Of a DNA stretch of 23,686 bases, positions 16,347-23,410 are shown one piece after another (position 1 is the first letter of the stretch; the number at the start of each line of letters is the position of its first letter). The notes below the pieces were generated by a model. It searched no databases and was not told the origin of the DNA. It saw only the letters and a program-made list of their open reading frames with translations. This stretch comes from an uncultured bacterium (GTDB taxonomy: Bacteria; Cyanobacteriota; Vampirovibrionia; Gastranaerophilales; Gastranaerophilaceae), in NCBI GenBank assembly GCA_900314375.1, contig OMVC01000203.1, positions 1 through 23,686 of the forward strand, read 5' to 3'. The position numbers and the translations under genes were made by a program.

Positions 16347-16374
16347 ATTGTACAAGTTTTTCCTTTTCGGTCAA
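16347..16374 (-). promoter_or_regulatory. Sigma70-type promoter of the GH35 operon
   Basis: On the minus strand TTGACC (16369-16374), a 16-nt spacer and TACAAT (16347-16352), followed after 4 nt by ATGATG. The predicted transcription start falls on or within the start codons. A second TACAAT (16375-16380) overlaps the -35 but has no good partner. Confidence 0.6.
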
Positions 16375-16456
16375 ATTGTAAATTGTTTGCTCATATTAAT
16401 TTTTGTATCTAATTTTTTTGATAATAGTTATATATATTGAAAAAAATATGTATAAA

Positions 16457-16597
16457 TGTTATGATACAAACGATTAGGTTAAGCAAATAGGAATTAAGAA
16501 TTATAAATGAGAATAATGGCCTAAAGTATGTGCGAATTGCCGCATTCAAGTTTATTGAGTGTGGATTTTGGTATGTTAATTATAAGGAGAAATAATT
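16457..16597 (+). promoter_or_regulatory. Promoter and structured leader of the remnant substrate-like gene
   Basis: Extended -10 TG-T-TATGAT (16457-16465), then GGAATTAAGA (16490-16499), ATGGC (16516-16520), a hairpin with CGCATTCAA/TTGAGTGTG arms including G-U pairs (16541-16549/16555-16563), GGATTTT (16563-16569), and AAGGAGA (16584-16590) 8 nt before the ATG. The order and several exact boxes match the leader at 10540-10718, although the hairpin arms differ in sequence. Confidence 0.5.
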
Positions 16598-17293
16598 ATG
16601 GCGACAAAAATCAAGAACGTAGCTAAGAATATTAGTATTAATCAGGCTGCGAGTTCTGTCAACATTATTACTATTTCCTGATATAAGTCCATCGACATTG
16701 GCAATTTTATTATTGTAAAAAATGCTGTCAGTTACATTTAAAGTGGCACCTGAACCACTTACATTTATTAACTTTGCATCCGTATCTTTTCCATTATTGG
16801 CAAAAACAGAATTTGTGATATTGACTGTTATGGGTTTTGTAATTGTTAAAAAGTCCTTTTTCCAACTATTAACCGATGTTTCAATATTTTTATATACAGT
16901 ATTGCCATCTAAATCAGTATAAGAAAAAGTGTTATTATCGGCACTACCATCAGAGAACTTACCTAAATTTTTAAAGCTTAAGCTACCTCCTGTTTTTGCA
17001 ACAGATAAGCTATAGTCAATCCATCTTGGGGATGTATCCTGATCAATCCATTTTCCTTGTGAAGAAAAAGAGTGATAATTACCATCAATTGTCTGATCTG
17101 TTGCCGCTGTAATAGTAAGAGGCATCGGAAACTCTTCACCAGTGGCGGTGATATCGTTTTGGAAAATAATATTCTCCGCATCTTTATTAGTTTTCAATTC
17201 ACTCCAACTCGAAACATCTACAGCATTTGCTGTTCCTGCACCAACCGTACTTATTGCAACCAACGCTGCAATTAATAAAACTCTCTTTTTCAT
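16580..17293 (-). CDS. Truncated secreted parallel-beta-helix-type protein
   Basis: 237 aa as an open frame. It starts with a clear signal peptide (MKKRVLLIAALVAISTVGAG, cleavage near TANA-VDV) and has an AGGTGAT SD. The mature part (SWSELKTNKDAENIIFQNDI, TIDGNYHSFSSQG, LTITKPITVNITNSVFANNG, LNVTDSIFYNN) has the short-strand pattern of pectate-lyase/adhesin-like beta-helices and is probably exported to the periplasm or cell surface. From about residue 205 (SGNSNNVDRTRSLI onward) the pattern ends and the frame reads antisense through the start and SD of the remnant at 16598, so the last ~30 residues are almost certainly not native. The full-length relative is expected to be much longer. Probably non-functional. 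Confidence 0.6.
   Translation of the reverse strand: MKKRVLLIAALVAISTVGAGTANAVDVSSWSELKTNKDAENIIFQNDITATGEEFPMPLTITAATDQTIDGNYHSFSSQGKWIDQDTSPRWIDYSLSVAKTGGSLSFKNLGKFSDGSADNNTFSYTDLDGNTVYKNIETSVNSWKKDFLTITKPITVNITNSVFANNGKDTDAKLINVSGSGATLNVTDSIFYNNKIANVDGLISGNSNNVDRTRSLINTNILSYVLDFCRHNYFSL
16598..16681 (+). pseudogene. 5' remnant of a second T1SS-substrate-like gene
   Basis: 27 codons starting MATKIKNVAKNISINQ and stopping at TGA 16679-16681. It has a strong SD and a full promoter/leader, yet it runs into sequence that is the antisense of the truncated beta-helix gene. Its start resembles the intact substrate (MATTKKITKKGTYTI): MAT, then Lys-rich with alternating hydrophobics. The simplest reading is a gene beheaded just after its N-terminus by a deletion, inversion or recombination with a breakpoint near 16655-16680. 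A genuine 27-aa peptide or an assembly join are alternatives. Confidence 0.5.
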
Positions 17294-17325
17294 AACATAT
17301 CACCTATTAAAATTCCAATATATAT

Positions 17326-17354
17326 ATTGTACTCATAAAAATTTATATATGCAA
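17326..17354 (-). promoter_or_regulatory. Promoter of the beta-helix gene
   Basis: On the minus strand TTGCAT (17349-17354), an exact 17-nt spacer and TACAAT (17326-17331), about 32 nt upstream of the start codon with an SD between them. This is the most canonical promoter in the window. Confidence 0.6.
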
Positions 17355-17461
17355 CTATTGATTTTTTTCTATTATTTGGATATTACCGATGTTTTATTCT
17401 GTTGTTTTTGCAAAATTTTAGTTTACGGGCAAAAAATATCTTGTTTGTTTTTATATAAGTT

Positions 17462-18352
17462 ATGATTTCCCCAATTTTATCATTTCAAAATCCTTATTTT
17501 CAAAATAACAGGCAATGTCAAATTGCTTTTCAAGGTCGGGATTTGCTAAAATTAACTCCCCTTGGAATAACAAGAAAGGTTAGATGTGCAGTTCGTGATG
17601 TGGCTAATGTTATTGGTTCAGGCGGAGAAGGAGTTGTTTATAAAATTCCTAAAACCGATTATTGTGTAAAAATTACAGGTGAAGATATATTTTATTTTGG
17701 AAATTGGAATATGAATGTACCAATTTCTGAAAAGGTAAATCATGTCGTTGCAATTTCTGATAACGGAACACGAATGATGAAAATTATCAATGGAGAACAT
17801 TTAAATTATTTTAATAATCCGGAAGAAGTATATAATCTGCCTATAGAGAGTTATGCCGAAATATTAAAGCAAATTGCTAATGCAAAAAAATATGGCAAAT
17901 TCTTTGATGTCTCCCCTCAAAATATTATCTATGATTCTCAAAAAAAATCATTAACCGCTATAGATTTTACAGAAAAAGATTTCTTTGATTATGACAAATT
18001 CTTGCCATTGAGTCTGCTATTTAAAGCATTACAGGATGCGACTCCAACAATCAGTGCTTTAAAAAAGAACAGACATTTGATTGCTCGCTTGTTACAAACA
18101 ATAATAGAACCATTGTCAAAAGTGGAAGCCAAAGAATTTCCTATATATCATGATGATGTAGACCTACTTCTGTCTTATGGGATGAAAATGTTGCCTCAAG
18201 GTACTTCTGCTAAAAAGTTTAAAGATTTAAAGAAAAATATATTTGAAATTCTAAAGTTAAAAGAAGATAAAATTCAAAGTGCGGAAAAGGAAATGTTGTT
18301 GGCAAAGAAAATAAAAACTGTTCAAAGACAGATAGATAAACTTTTTTGCTAA
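17462..18352 (+). CDS. Divergent protein-kinase-fold protein
   Basis: 296 aa. It was not recognised as a named family, but kinase landmarks are in order. These are a glycine-rich loop IGSGGEGVVYKI (residues 51-62), Lys70 in YCVKI at the ATP-lysine position, a hinge around MMKIINGEHL, a catalytic-loop equivalent KFFDVSPQNIIYD with Asp149 and Asn154 (HRD reads FFD), and AIDF with Asp168 in the DFG position (DFT). The C-terminal ~100 residues are helical, ending in a Lys-rich coiled segment. The N-terminal ILSFQNPYFQ followed by IAFQGRD lies before the kinase fold and resembles a targeting or linker motif. The substrate is unknown; bacterial Ser/Thr kinase, small-molecule kinase or pseudokinase are all possible. 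No SD precedes the ATG; a TATATA sequence lies 4 nt upstream. Confidence 0.65.
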   Translation: MISPILSFQNPYFQNNRQCQIAFQGRDLLKLTPLGITRKVRCAVRDVANVIGSGGEGVVYKIPKTDYCVKITGEDIFYFGNWNMNVPISEKVNHVVAISDNGTRMMKIINGEHLNYFNNPEEVYNLPIESYAEILKQIANAKKYGKFFDVSPQNIIYDSQKKSLTAIDFTEKDFFDYDKFLPLSLLFKALQDATPTISALKKNRHLIARLLQTIIEPLSKVEAKEFPIYHDDVDLLLSYGMKMLPQGTSAKKFKDLKKNIFEILKLKEDKIQSAEKEMLLAKKIKTVQRQIDKLFC

Positions 18353-18358
18353 GATTAA

Positions 18359-19312
18359 TTATGATAATAAATTTTGAATGTTTTCTTTTTCTCTAAACAG
18401 GATTATTGAGCAAAAACTTAAGATTATCGCACCAATAAATACCTCCAATGGAAATTTTAAAAGTAAAGATTTATCTATAATCATAGGTATTAATAAAATA
18501 GCACCTGCAGGAGGAAAATATATTTTTAATTTATCAAGTGCTAAAAATAAAATGGTACAAGCCAGAGCAGTACAAATAAAAAGCGGTAATCCTAAAATTT
18601 CGTTTAATAATAACCTTAAAATGCAGCCGGTGAAAGAGGCAAAAGTCATCAGACCTACAATGTAAAAAGGTTTATTCCTTGCGGGACTTTTGGGGTTTGA
18701 AAGTTCTGTAAACATAACAATCAGCGGAGGCGCAAGAAAATATATTTGGTGAGTTTTAAATGGTATAAGGGCGATTAGTCCGAAAACAATCAAAAGTTTG
18801 GACCATTTAATTATTTGTTTTTTTATATCAAAATCGCAGGGAATAAAATTGTTTACCGGACGAAAATGGTATTTTTCCATTAGCCATTGTGCAATGATGA
18901 TTATTAGAGCCATTGTCGATACAGATATGGGGTATATCCAACTTTCTGTTCTTAAATAGACAGGCAATATGCAGGCTGAAATTATTGGAACAAAATTTGT
19001 TTTGAACAGTGTCAGAATAAATCCGGTAAATGCAAAGCATATACAAACCTGAAATATTAAAGGTATTGCACAATATTTTACAACAAGGACTCCAAATAGC
19101 GCGGCTAATGACATTAGTATAAAAATACGTCTTTTATTTGTCATCCAAGGCTGCTGTTCACTAACCCAGGCACCGATTGTTAACGCACAAATTTCAGGGA
19201 AAATAATTTCATTTTCGTGCGAAATTTCAGCAACAAAAACCATTACAAACGCCATTACTATCCCAAATATATATCGTTCTATTCTAATTCTTTTTAATAT
19301 TTCGGCTTTCAC
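18359..19312 (-). CDS. HPP-like integral membrane protein, GTG start
   Basis: 317 aa from GTG 19312. An ATG 62 codons further upstream (19498) keeps the frame open, but the promoter TTGAAT-17-TATTAT (19319-19347) lies downstream of it, 6 nt before the GTG, and the extra N-terminus is low-complexity, so the GTG start is preferred. About 8-10 hydrophobic segments. Two related halves are visible: EICALTIGAWVSEQQPW in the first and FLAPPLIVMFTELSNPKSPA in the second, each followed by helices, and FPPAGAILLIPMI near the end recalls the HPP-family motif (here FPP). HPP proteins are poorly characterised; some transport nitrite in plastids. The substrate is unknown here. It converges on the kinase-like gene with a 6-nt gap. 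Confidence 0.65.
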   Translation of the reverse strand: MKAEILKRIRIERYIFGIVMAFVMVFVAEISHENEIIFPEICALTIGAWVSEQQPWMTNKRRIFILMSLAALFGVLVVKYCAIPLIFQVCICFAFTGFILTLFKTNFVPIISACILPVYLRTESWIYPISVSTMALIIIIAQWLMEKYHFRPVNNFIPCDFDIKKQIIKWSKLLIVFGLIALIPFKTHQIYFLAPPLIVMFTELSNPKSPARNKPFYIVGLMTFASFTGCILRLLLNEILGLPLFICTALACTILFLALDKLKIYFPPAGAILLIPMIIDKSLLLKFPLEVFIGAIILSFCSIILFREKENIQNLLS

Positions 19313-19318
19313 ATATCC

Positions 19319-19347
19319 ATAATAAAATAACAACAAAAAATATTCAA
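19319..19347 (-). promoter_or_regulatory. Promoter that sets the GTG start of the HPP-like gene
   Basis: On the minus strand TTGAAT (19342-19347), a 17-nt spacer, TATTAT (19319-19324), then exactly six bases before GTG 19312. Transcription should begin at the start codon. The 212-nt interval to the divergent CstA gene holds both promoters and no other clear element. Confidence 0.5.
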
Positions 19348-19490
19348 ATATATGCCAAGTATTGAATAGCAGAAATTTTAATATTATCAGGTAATACTTT
19401 AAATGATAAGATAAAACATAATGTGGCTGTTGATTTCGGGAGATATTTCTAATTATTGTTCGATATAAATATGAAATAATTAACAATATT

Positions 19491-19518
19491 TTGCACAAAA
19501 TAAATATTCTTCTATAAT
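19491..19518 (+). promoter_or_regulatory. Promoter of the CstA gene
   Basis: TTGCAC (19491-19496), a 16-nt spacer and a perfect TATAAT (19513-19518), then exactly six bases before ATG 19525. No SD is present, so the transcript is predicted to be leaderless. Confidence 0.65.
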
Positions 19519-19524
19519 ATTAAT

Positions 19525-20958
19525 ATGGTTACTTTTATTTTTGGTATAGTAATTTTAGCTTTTGGTTACATATTATATTCGCGCTATGCGGACAAAATTT
19601 TTGAGCCTGATGACAGACTAACTCCTGCACATAAACATAAAGATAATGTTGATTTTATCCCAATGTCAAAAGGACGAAATGCACTTATTCATCTTTTGAA
19701 TATCGCAGGCATGGGACCTATTATCGGGGCAATACAGGGTATATTATTCGGACCGATAGCTTTCATACTTATTCCTGTTGGTTGTATTTTGGCAGGCGGT
19801 GTGCATGATTATTTTGCCGGTATGCTTTCTATTCGTAATAAAGGCGCGCAAATTACAGGTTTGATTCATAAATATTTAGGCAAATCATTTTTCAAAATTT
19901 TTATGGTTATCGTGTCAATAATGCTTCTTTTGTTAGCTACGGTATTTGTATATACTTCCGGCGATTTGTTTGTAGAAAGATTTTTTGGTGTTAAAGATTT
20001 TGGGATAACAAATCCGATAGTATTATGTTCGTATATAGTAATTTTATTGTATTTTGTATTTGCAACATTATTTCCTATAGATAAAATTATCGGCAAATTT
20101 TATCCGGTATTGGGTATGCTTTTGATACTGGGTACGGGGCTGGTATTAGTCGGCTTTTTTGTAAACGGAGTTCATTTGCAAAACTTAAATTTGTCAAACT
20201 TTAATATACACCCAAATCATTTACCCCTAATTCCAATGTTTTTTATGACAGTAAGCTGCGGGCTTCTTTCGGGGTTCCATTCAACGCAGGCAACAATTAT
20301 TTCAAGGACTGTTGATAAAGAAAAAGACGGCAGACAAATTTTTTACGGAATGATGTGTTTGGAATCTTTAATTGCAATGATTTGGGCTGCCTCGGCTATG
20401 GATGTATATAGTCTTAATCTTGTTCCTCAAAATCTTATAGGGACTGTGAATGTGGTAAATATTATTGCAAATAAATTTGTTCCGTTCAATTTGGCTTTTT
20501 TGGTAACTTTGGCGGTAATAGTTTTACCTATAACATCAGGCGATACAGCATTAAGAGGCTTGAGAATAACAATAGCAGATGCGTTGAATGTTGAGCAAAA
20601 CAAGATAATCAATCGACTTGCGATTGTTGTTCCGATAGTTATTTGTGTTTTGTCGGTTTTAATTTGGGCAAAGACAAATGCAAACAGTTTTTCTGTAATT
20701 TGGCGATATTTTACGTTTTTTAATCAATTGATTGCAATTCCGACTTTATGCTGCGCAACTGTTTATCTGGCGGTGAATAAGAAAAATTATTTAGTGACAC
20801 TATTGCCGGCATTATTTTATGTCTTTATTACAATGACATTTATTTTTAGTGAAAAAATAGGATTTAATCTTCCGTTAAAATATGCGCTAATTATAGGATT
20901 GGTTTTGACATTTATAGTGCTGCTTTGTATGGTTAAACATATAAAAACACAAAAATAA
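19525..20958 (+). CDS. cstA: CstA-family carbon starvation protein (peptide/pyruvate transporter)
   Basis: 477 aa polytopic membrane protein. CstA proteins import peptides or pyruvate, often when preferred carbon is short. Signature segments are SRYADKIFEPDD near the N-terminus, NIAGMGPIIGAIQGILFGP, GCILAGGVHDYFAGMLSIRNKG, SGFHSTQATIISRTVDKEKDG and LPITSGDTALRGLRITIADAL, all diagnostic. It is of the short CstA class (about 480 residues against ~700 for E. coli CstA). A promoter lies 6 nt upstream with no SD. No two-component sensor or regulator gene is adjacent. It is followed by a strong hairpin shared with the convergent rubrerythrin gene. Confidence 0.93.
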   Translation: MVTFIFGIVILAFGYILYSRYADKIFEPDDRLTPAHKHKDNVDFIPMSKGRNALIHLLNIAGMGPIIGAIQGILFGPIAFILIPVGCILAGGVHDYFAGMLSIRNKGAQITGLIHKYLGKSFFKIFMVIVSIMLLLLATVFVYTSGDLFVERFFGVKDFGITNPIVLCSYIVILLYFVFATLFPIDKIIGKFYPVLGMLLILGTGLVLVGFFVNGVHLQNLNLSNFNIHPNHLPLIPMFFMTVSCGLLSGFHSTQATIISRTVDKEKDGRQIFYGMMCLESLIAMIWAASAMDVYSLNLVPQNLIGTVNVVNIIANKFVPFNLAFLVTLAVIVLPITSGDTALRGLRITIADALNVEQNKIINRLAIVVPIVICVLSVLIWAKTNANSFSVIWRYFTFFNQLIAIPTLCCATVYLAVNKKNYLVTLLPALFYVFITMTFIFSEKIGFNLPLKYALIIGLVLTFIVLLCMVKHIKTQK

Positions 20959-20960
20959 AG

Positions 20961-20997
20961 AACGTACAAAATCTTATTATATAAGATTTTGTACGTT
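20961..20997. terminator. Strong terminator hairpin between CstA and rubrerythrin genes
   Basis: AACGTACAAAATCTTA (20961-20976) pairs perfectly over 16 bp with TAAGATTTTGTACGTT (20982-20997) around TTATA. On the minus strand it is followed by CTTTATTTTTG, so it best fits termination of the rubrerythrin transcript. It lies 2 nt after the CstA stop and may end that transcript too, though no T-tract follows on the plus strand. Confidence 0.8.
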
Positions 20998-21015
20998 AAA
21001 AAAATTATAAATTAT

Positions 21016-21552
21016 TTAGTAATTTTTTTCATTAATTTCAAAGTAGCTTTGTGGGTGTGCGCATACAGGACAAATTTCAGGAGCTTTAGTTCCTACGACA
21101 ATGTGTCCGCAGTTTCTGCATTCCCAAATTTTTACTTCGCTTTTTTCAAAAACTTTATTTGTTTCGATATTTTTTAGTAATGCTCTGTAGCGTTCTTCGT
21201 GATGTTTTTCTATAGCTCCGACACCTCGGAATTTTATGGCTAATTCAGGAAAACCTTCTGCCTCTGCGGTTTTTGCAAATTCTTCATACATATCTGTCCA
21301 TTCAAAATTTTCTCCGTTGGCCGCGGCGTTAAGATTTTCTGTTGTAGTGCCGATACCGTTTAATTCTTTAAACCATAATTTTGCGTGTTCTTTTTCGTTT
21401 TCTGCGGTTTTTAAAAATAATGCCGCAATTTGTTCATAACCGTCTTTTTTTGCTTTTGAAGCGAAATAAGTATATTTATTTCTTGCTTGGGATTCTCCGG
21501 CAAAAGCGGTTTCCAAATTCTTCTCTGTTTGTGTACCTGTGTATTTATTCAT
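21016..21552 (-). CDS. Rubrerythrin
   Basis: 178 aa. This cytoplasmic peroxide-reducing di-iron protein is typical of anaerobes and microaerophiles. The ferritin-like four-helix domain (~1-135) has iron ligands at Glu20 (AGESQAR), Glu53-x2-His56 (ENEKEH), Glu in KTAEAEG (~97-99) and Glu115-x2-His118 (IEKHHEER). The C-terminal rubredoxin-like domain has Cys145-x2-Cys148 (CRNCGH) and Cys161-x2-Cys164 (CPVCAH) for one Fe. All metal ligands are present and the length is close to the family norm. ATG 21552 has an AAGGGG SD, and an extended -10 (TG-C-TATAAT) lies 22 nt upstream of the start, with no PerR-like box recognised. Confidence 0.96.
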   Translation of the reverse strand: MNKYTGTQTEKNLETAFAGESQARNKYTYFASKAKKDGYEQIAALFLKTAENEKEHAKLWFKELNGIGTTTENLNAAANGENFEWTDMYEEFAKTAEAEGFPELAIKFRGVGAIEKHHEERYRALLKNIETNKVFEKSEVKIWECRNCGHIVVGTKAPEICPVCAHPQSYFEINEKNY

Positions 21553-21574
21553 ATTTTACCCCTTATTTTTTTAG

Positions 21575-21583
21575 ATTATAGCA
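21575..21583 (-). promoter_or_regulatory. Extended -10 promoter of the rubrerythrin gene
   Basis: On the minus strand TG-C-TATAAT (hexamer 21575-21580). It sits in the 38-nt gap behind the upstream 491-aa gene, so rubrerythrin has its own promoter. The leader contains a clear AAGGGG SD. Confidence 0.55.
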
Positions 21584-21590
21584 TAAAATA

Positions 21591-23066
21591 TTAAATTGAT
21601 ATGATATTTTCGTGTATTTGAGTCATAATATCATTTAACCTGTTCAATTTTTCGTGAATAAAATTCTGTTTTTTATTCAGAGTATCTTTTGTTTTGTCAT
21701 ATATATTCTTTTGTGCATAATATTTTTGCATTGCTTTTTCATAAGCAGCTTCATCCGCCCAATTATCATCAGTAATGTAATCTGTTGCTTTTGGCGGTAC
21801 TGGCTTGTGCATTTGTTCAAATTTTTTGAGTAATATATTTTCCAATTTTAATATCGAATTTCGTTCATTTTGTGCAAATGAATATTGATTTTTTAAAATT
21901 TCTAATTTTTTTTCAATTTCTTTAGCTTTTTTGAAATTACCAAAATTTTTTAATTGTGCAATTTTTTCTTCGGTTGTTGAAATTGCACTATTTATATTTT
22001 TAATAATTTCAGTTTCAAATACCGGTTCATTTATTGCATTAGAATATTGTTTGGATAGCTTGTCATATTCCTTTTTTGCTTCTACATACTGTTCAAAAGC
22101 TTGTGCATACCCTTCTTCGTCAATGCTTCCGTCAAAATTTATAAAATTGTCTATAGAAGGAGGTATTGGTGCATCTTCTTCTTGTTCTGTTATTACTTTT
22201 TCAAGTAAGCGACAGCCGTTCCAAACCCGACCATTTTCGTCTGTAAAGGTATGTTCTTCATATCTTTCTTCTGAAAGAACTCTTCCATCCGCATTAATTT
22301 TTAATATTGTGAATAAATTAGGATTTTGAGAATCATAAAAATATTCGTTTTTATAATCAAGTTTGCCATCACTTGTGTAATATGCGGTATTTAACGCTTT
22401 TTTATCTGCATTCTGGGCAATAGTGTTTCTTGTTCCATCTTTATCTGTTGTATCAAAAGTTAAGCCGCCCTGTTCATTATGTGTAACTTTTTGTTTTTGC
22501 TTAAAATTACCGTTCCCGTCCGTGAAAATGTATGTATAATTTCCATCCGGATAGTGTATAGTTTCTTGTATTTGAAATAAACTGCCATCTACGTACGAAT
22601 AATACTTATCGCTGCGACTTCCGTCTGCCTTTGGCTGGAATACATGTGTTATATTATTGTCTTTATCGTATTCGGTACTTTTTATCAGTGAAGAACCGTT
22701 AAGGCTATATTCAAAAACAGTATAACTTCCATCATTATTTTTCACGGTTTTAGTGTTTGAAGGTACTTCCTTAACCTCATTTTTTGTATTTTTTTTCTCT
22801 ATATTATTAACTGTATATCGTGTATTTTCGTATTTAAATGATAGCTTTTTATCTTCTGTTTTTGTTAATATATCGGTATATGGTATTCCAAGTTTATCCA
22901 AAATTGATATGTCGCCTTCTTCAACCATATCTAAGATATCGTCTATAGTGTAGTTAGGAGTGTTATTTGTTTCGACTTTTTGAACATCATTTCCGTTAAC
23001 TCTGTTTTTAAGTCTATCAGTATAATTAATTTGTGGTCTTATCCCTAAATTCCCTAATCTTTGCAT
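21591..23066 (-). CDS. Hypothetical protein with beta-repeat middle and long coiled-coil C-terminus
   Basis: 491 aa, family not recognised. It has no signal peptide or membrane span. An N-terminal motif YTIDDILDMVEEGDISILD, then KLGIPY and SFKYENTRYTV (~40-85), looks like a small helical plus beta module. Residues ~105-285 are hydrophilic beta-hairpin repeats of the form DGSYTVFEY, DGSLFQIQETIHYPDGNYTY, DGKLDYKNEYFYD, reminiscent of MORN/YwqK-like or wall-associated repeats. Residues ~305-490 are Glu/Lys/Gln-rich predicted coiled coils, with two related segments IDNFINFDGSIDEEGYAQAF and ATDYITDDNWADEAAYEKAM. A perfect AAGGAG SD precedes ATG 23066. It is 17 nt downstream of the small 23084-23395 gene and probably co-transcribed. 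A structural, secreted or scaffold role is possible but unsupported. Confidence 0.7.
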   Translation of the reverse strand: MQRLGNLGIRPQINYTDRLKNRVNGNDVQKVETNNTPNYTIDDILDMVEEGDISILDKLGIPYTDILTKTEDKKLSFKYENTRYTVNNIEKKNTKNEVKEVPSNTKTVKNNDGSYTVFEYSLNGSSLIKSTEYDKDNNITHVFQPKADGSRSDKYYSYVDGSLFQIQETIHYPDGNYTYIFTDGNGNFKQKQKVTHNEQGGLTFDTTDKDGTRNTIAQNADKKALNTAYYTSDGKLDYKNEYFYDSQNPNLFTILKINADGRVLSEERYEEHTFTDENGRVWNGCRLLEKVITEQEEDAPIPPSIDNFINFDGSIDEEGYAQAFEQYVEAKKEYDKLSKQYSNAINEPVFETEIIKNINSAISTTEEKIAQLKNFGNFKKAKEIEKKLEILKNQYSFAQNERNSILKLENILLKKFEQMHKPVPPKATDYITDDNWADEAAYEKAMQKYYAQKNIYDKTKDTLNKKQNFIHEKLNRLNDIMTQIHENIISI

Positions 23067-23083
23067 TTAATTCTCCTTATTTA

Positions 23084-23395
23084 TCATTTTTTATAGTTAT
23101 AAATTACACATTCTTTTTCTTTATTGTGAATATATGAAATTCTTACAGAATATTTTTTTGAATTTTCTTTTATAGTCAAAAAGCTGTTTGCTCCCAGAGC
23201 AAATTGTTGAATAGAGTTTTTGATGTTATATCTTGTTTTTAAAAACTCTTTTGCTTGTTCAATAGAACATATTTTTGAAAAATCTTCCACAAGCAAAAGT
23301 ATTTTTTCTATATCGGCAGTACTTTTATTTTCGGTTGATGAAAGTAAGCTATATATTCTATATTGATCAATTTGCATAATATTAAAAATCTCCAT
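23084..23395 (-). CDS. Small hypothetical protein, first gene of the pair
   Basis: 103 aa from ATG 23395 (MEIFNIMQIDQYRIYSLL); a TTG five codons upstream (23410) and an ATG six codons downstream, the latter preceded by GGAG, are alternatives. It has a helical N-terminal half (ADIEKILLLVEDFSKI, IEQAKEFLKTRYNI) and a beta C-terminal half (NSFLTIKENSKKYSVRISYI), with no membrane segment. The family is not recognised. Its position just ahead of the large coiled-coil protein suggests a shared function, for example a partner or chaperone. The most likely -10 is TATATT (23439-23444, minus strand), without a good -35. Confidence 0.6.
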   Translation of the reverse strand: MEIFNIMQIDQYRIYSLLSSTENKSTADIEKILLLVEDFSKICSIEQAKEFLKTRYNIKNSIQQFALGANSFLTIKENSKKYSVRISYIHNKEKECVIYNYKK

Positions 23396-23410
23396 TTTTA
23401 ATATCGGCAA

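Noticed and set aside
16457..16597. Known riboswitch (for example c-di-GMP, cobalamin) in the leader of the remnant gene
   Set aside because: None of the conserved core sequences of these classes could be found in either leader; only a simple hairpin and short boxes are present.
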